DNA of 35,746 bases, taken from contig JAAEZO010000011.1 in the NCBI GenBank assembly GCA_018222825.1, positions 1 to 35,746 of the forward strand, read 5' to 3'. The notes under the pieces were generated by a model that ran no database searches, was not told where the DNA came from, and saw nothing but the letters and a program-made list of their open reading frames with translations. Made by a program: the position numbers and the translations under genes. This stretch comes from Gammaproteobacteria bacterium. GTDB taxonomy: Bacteria; Pseudomonadota; Gammaproteobacteria; Enterobacterales; Aeromonadaceae. Shown piece after piece: positions 34,903-35,746 of this stretch (position 1 is the stretch's first letter; the number at the start of each line of letters is the position of its first letter).

Positions 34903-34931
34903 CGTTTGTACCTAAGGTGGGCGTATATAAT
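34903..34931 (+). promoter_or_regulatory. Likely moaA promoter
   Basis: TATAAT (34926-34931) is perfect; CGTTTG (34903-34908) at 17 bp is a poor -35. The start would be near 34937, giving a leader of about 128 nt. Confidence 0.4.
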
Positions 34932-34946
34932 CGGAATATGTCAAAA

Positions 34947-35058
34947 ACTCCGAGTCGAGTACACCTACGTTGGCCAAGGCCAATAAGGTTGCCAGACCGT
35001 TCAGCCGATGGCTGTCAGGGTTGGGAGAGAAATGTCCCTGCCTCCCGTATTGGAAAGG
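34947..35058 (+). promoter_or_regulatory. Probable molybdenum-cofactor (Moco) RNA motif
   Basis: The moaA leader begins with CTCCGAGTC and ends with CTGCCTCCCGTATTGGAAAGG just before the start codon, matching my memory of the conserved edges of the Moco riboswitch. Helices: TTGGCC/GGCCAA (34970-34983), CAGCC/GGCTG (35002-35014), CAGGG/CCCTG (35016-35020 with 35036-35040) and GGGAG/CTCCC (35023-35027 with 35042-35046). The last two cross each other, so they form a pseudoknot or exclude one another. The moaA ribosome site GGAAAGG abuts the 3' end, suggesting control of translation by Moco. Confidence 0.6.
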
Positions 35059-35064
35059 TGTTTT

Positions 35065-35746
35065 ATGTTTGAATTACAGGATGCGTTTGCACGCAAGTTC
35101 CAGTATCTGCGGCTGTCGGTGACCGATGTCTGCAACTTCAAGTGTCAGTATTGCCTGCCGGACGGTTACCGCCCCGACGGGCGCAAGTCATTCCTTACCC
35201 TGGATGAAATCCGCCGTTTGACCCGGGCCTTTGCCGCCATGGGCACCAGCAAGGTGCGCATTACCGGCGGAGAGCCCTCGTTGCGCAAGGATTTTACCGA
35301 CATCATCGAAACTGTGGCGGCCACGCCCGGCATTCAAAAGGTAGCCATGACCACCAATGGCTATCGCATGGCGAAGCACGCCGTTGACTGGCGTCGTGCC
35401 GGCCTGACGGCCATCAACGTCAGCGTCGACAGCCTGGATCCGCGCATGTTTCATCAAATCACCGGCCAGAACCGTTTTCATGAGGTAATGGCGGGCATCG
35501 ATGCGGCCTTTGACGCCGGTTTCGAGCAGATCAAAGTCAATGCGGTGCTGATGCGCGGCCTCAACGACGGCGATCTCGACCGCTTTCTGGACTGGATCAA
35601 GCACAATCCCATTCAGCTGCGGTTTATCGAACTGATGCAGACCGGCGAAATGGACGAGCTGTTCAATCGTCACCATGTGCGTGGCGCCCTTATCAAGCAA
35701 CAATTGCTGCAGCAGGGCTGGCAGCAGAAGCTGCGCGCTCATAACG
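35065..35746 (+). CDS. moaA: GTP 3',8-cyclase MoaA (5' part)
   Basis: Radical SAM enzyme of the first step of molybdenum cofactor synthesis (GTP to 3',8-cyclo-GTP). The frame is open from ATG 35065 to the window end, 227 codons of roughly 325-330, so it is cut by the boundary and not by mutation. The radical SAM cluster CNFKCQYC (Cys23, Cys27, Cys30), [12 protein letters not shown] and [16 protein letters not shown] are conserved. GGAAAGG (35052-35058) precedes the start at 6 nt. Confidence 0.95.
   Translation, partial: MFELQDAFARKFQYLRLSVTDVCNFKCQYCLPDGYRPDGRKSFLTLDEIRRLTRAFAAMGTSKVRITGGEPSLRKDFTDIIETVAATPGIQKVAMTTNGYRMAKHAVDWRRAGLTAINVSVDSLDPRMFHQITGQNRFHEVMAGIDAAFDAGFEQIKVNAVLMRGLNDGDLDRFLDWIKHNPIQLRFIELMQTGEMDELFNRHHVRGALIKQQLLQQGWQQKLRAHN

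Noticed and set aside
35065-35746. moaA as a truncated pseudogene
   Set aside because: The frame is open and conserved to the last base; it is cut only by the window edge.

Overview
The window reads as a chromosomal segment of a marine or aquatic gammaproteobacterium. Gene content and order (fldA-ybfE-ybfF next to seqA-pgm; yciK divergent from sohB, then topA; fur; a LuxO/LuxU pair; a phaB-phaA-phaP-phaC cluster) fit Aeromonadales such as Oceanimonas, Zobellella or Oceanisphaera, or a close relative. This placement comes from recognised protein families and synteny, not from a database search. Most genes are complete housekeeping genes; the accessory interest lies at the two ends and in the intergenic regions.

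Layout. 1-857: no convincing gene. The first ~375 bases can form many nested helices and look like a large structured RNA, possibly a HEARO/omega-RNA relic without its nuclease; an AT-rich leader follows. 858-5132: polyhydroxybutyrate operon phaB-phaA-phaP-phaC with a strong terminator. 5360-7021: glnS. 7091-7528: fur (minus). 7693-8169: DUF4442 hotdog protein. 8302-9517: lpp and an L,D-transpeptidase of the Lpp-anchoring type, convergent on one terminator. 9624-11531 (minus): fldA, ybfE, a DUF2788 membrane peptide and ybfF, divergent from seqA-pgm (11650-13837). 14140-15165: a lone astE. 15421-17241: an OmpK/Tsx-type porin, an HPP-family membrane protein (minus) and a small unknown gene. 17293-17383: tRNA-Ser(UGA). 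17685-19826 (minus): PatB/MalY-type C-S lyase and a LysR regulator. 19929-23289: yciK (minus), sohB (plus), astB (minus). 23625-26252: topA, followed by an unlisted 54-codon gene flanked by 14-nt direct repeats. 26713-28624 (minus): a PAS-containing chemoreceptor with a consensus sigma-28 promoter and, four bases after it, a DNA alkyltransferase-like protein. 28794-30560 (minus): ggt. 30770-30930: tRNA-Gly and tRNA-Cys. 30954-32565: DUF1853 (minus) and NIF3/YbgI (plus). 32846-34593: luxO-luxU. 35065-end: moaA, truncated by the window, behind a probable molybdenum-cofactor riboswitch.

How parts work together. The pha genes make, bind and polymerise 3-hydroxybutyryl-CoA. Lpp and its likely cross-linking enzyme sit side by side. 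astE and astB belong to one arginine-succinyltransferase pathway but are scattered here rather than in the usual astCADBE operon. The most novel candidate is around luxO-luxU: on each side there is a minus-strand intrinsic terminator with no coding gene to terminate, each preceded by a sigma-54-like -24/-12 element. The one downstream of luxU also has a TTGC/GCAA dyad about 110 bp upstream, where an enhancer-binding protein such as LuxO would bind. These may be two LuxO-controlled small RNAs, analogous in logic to Vibrio Qrr RNAs but without obvious Qrr sequence.
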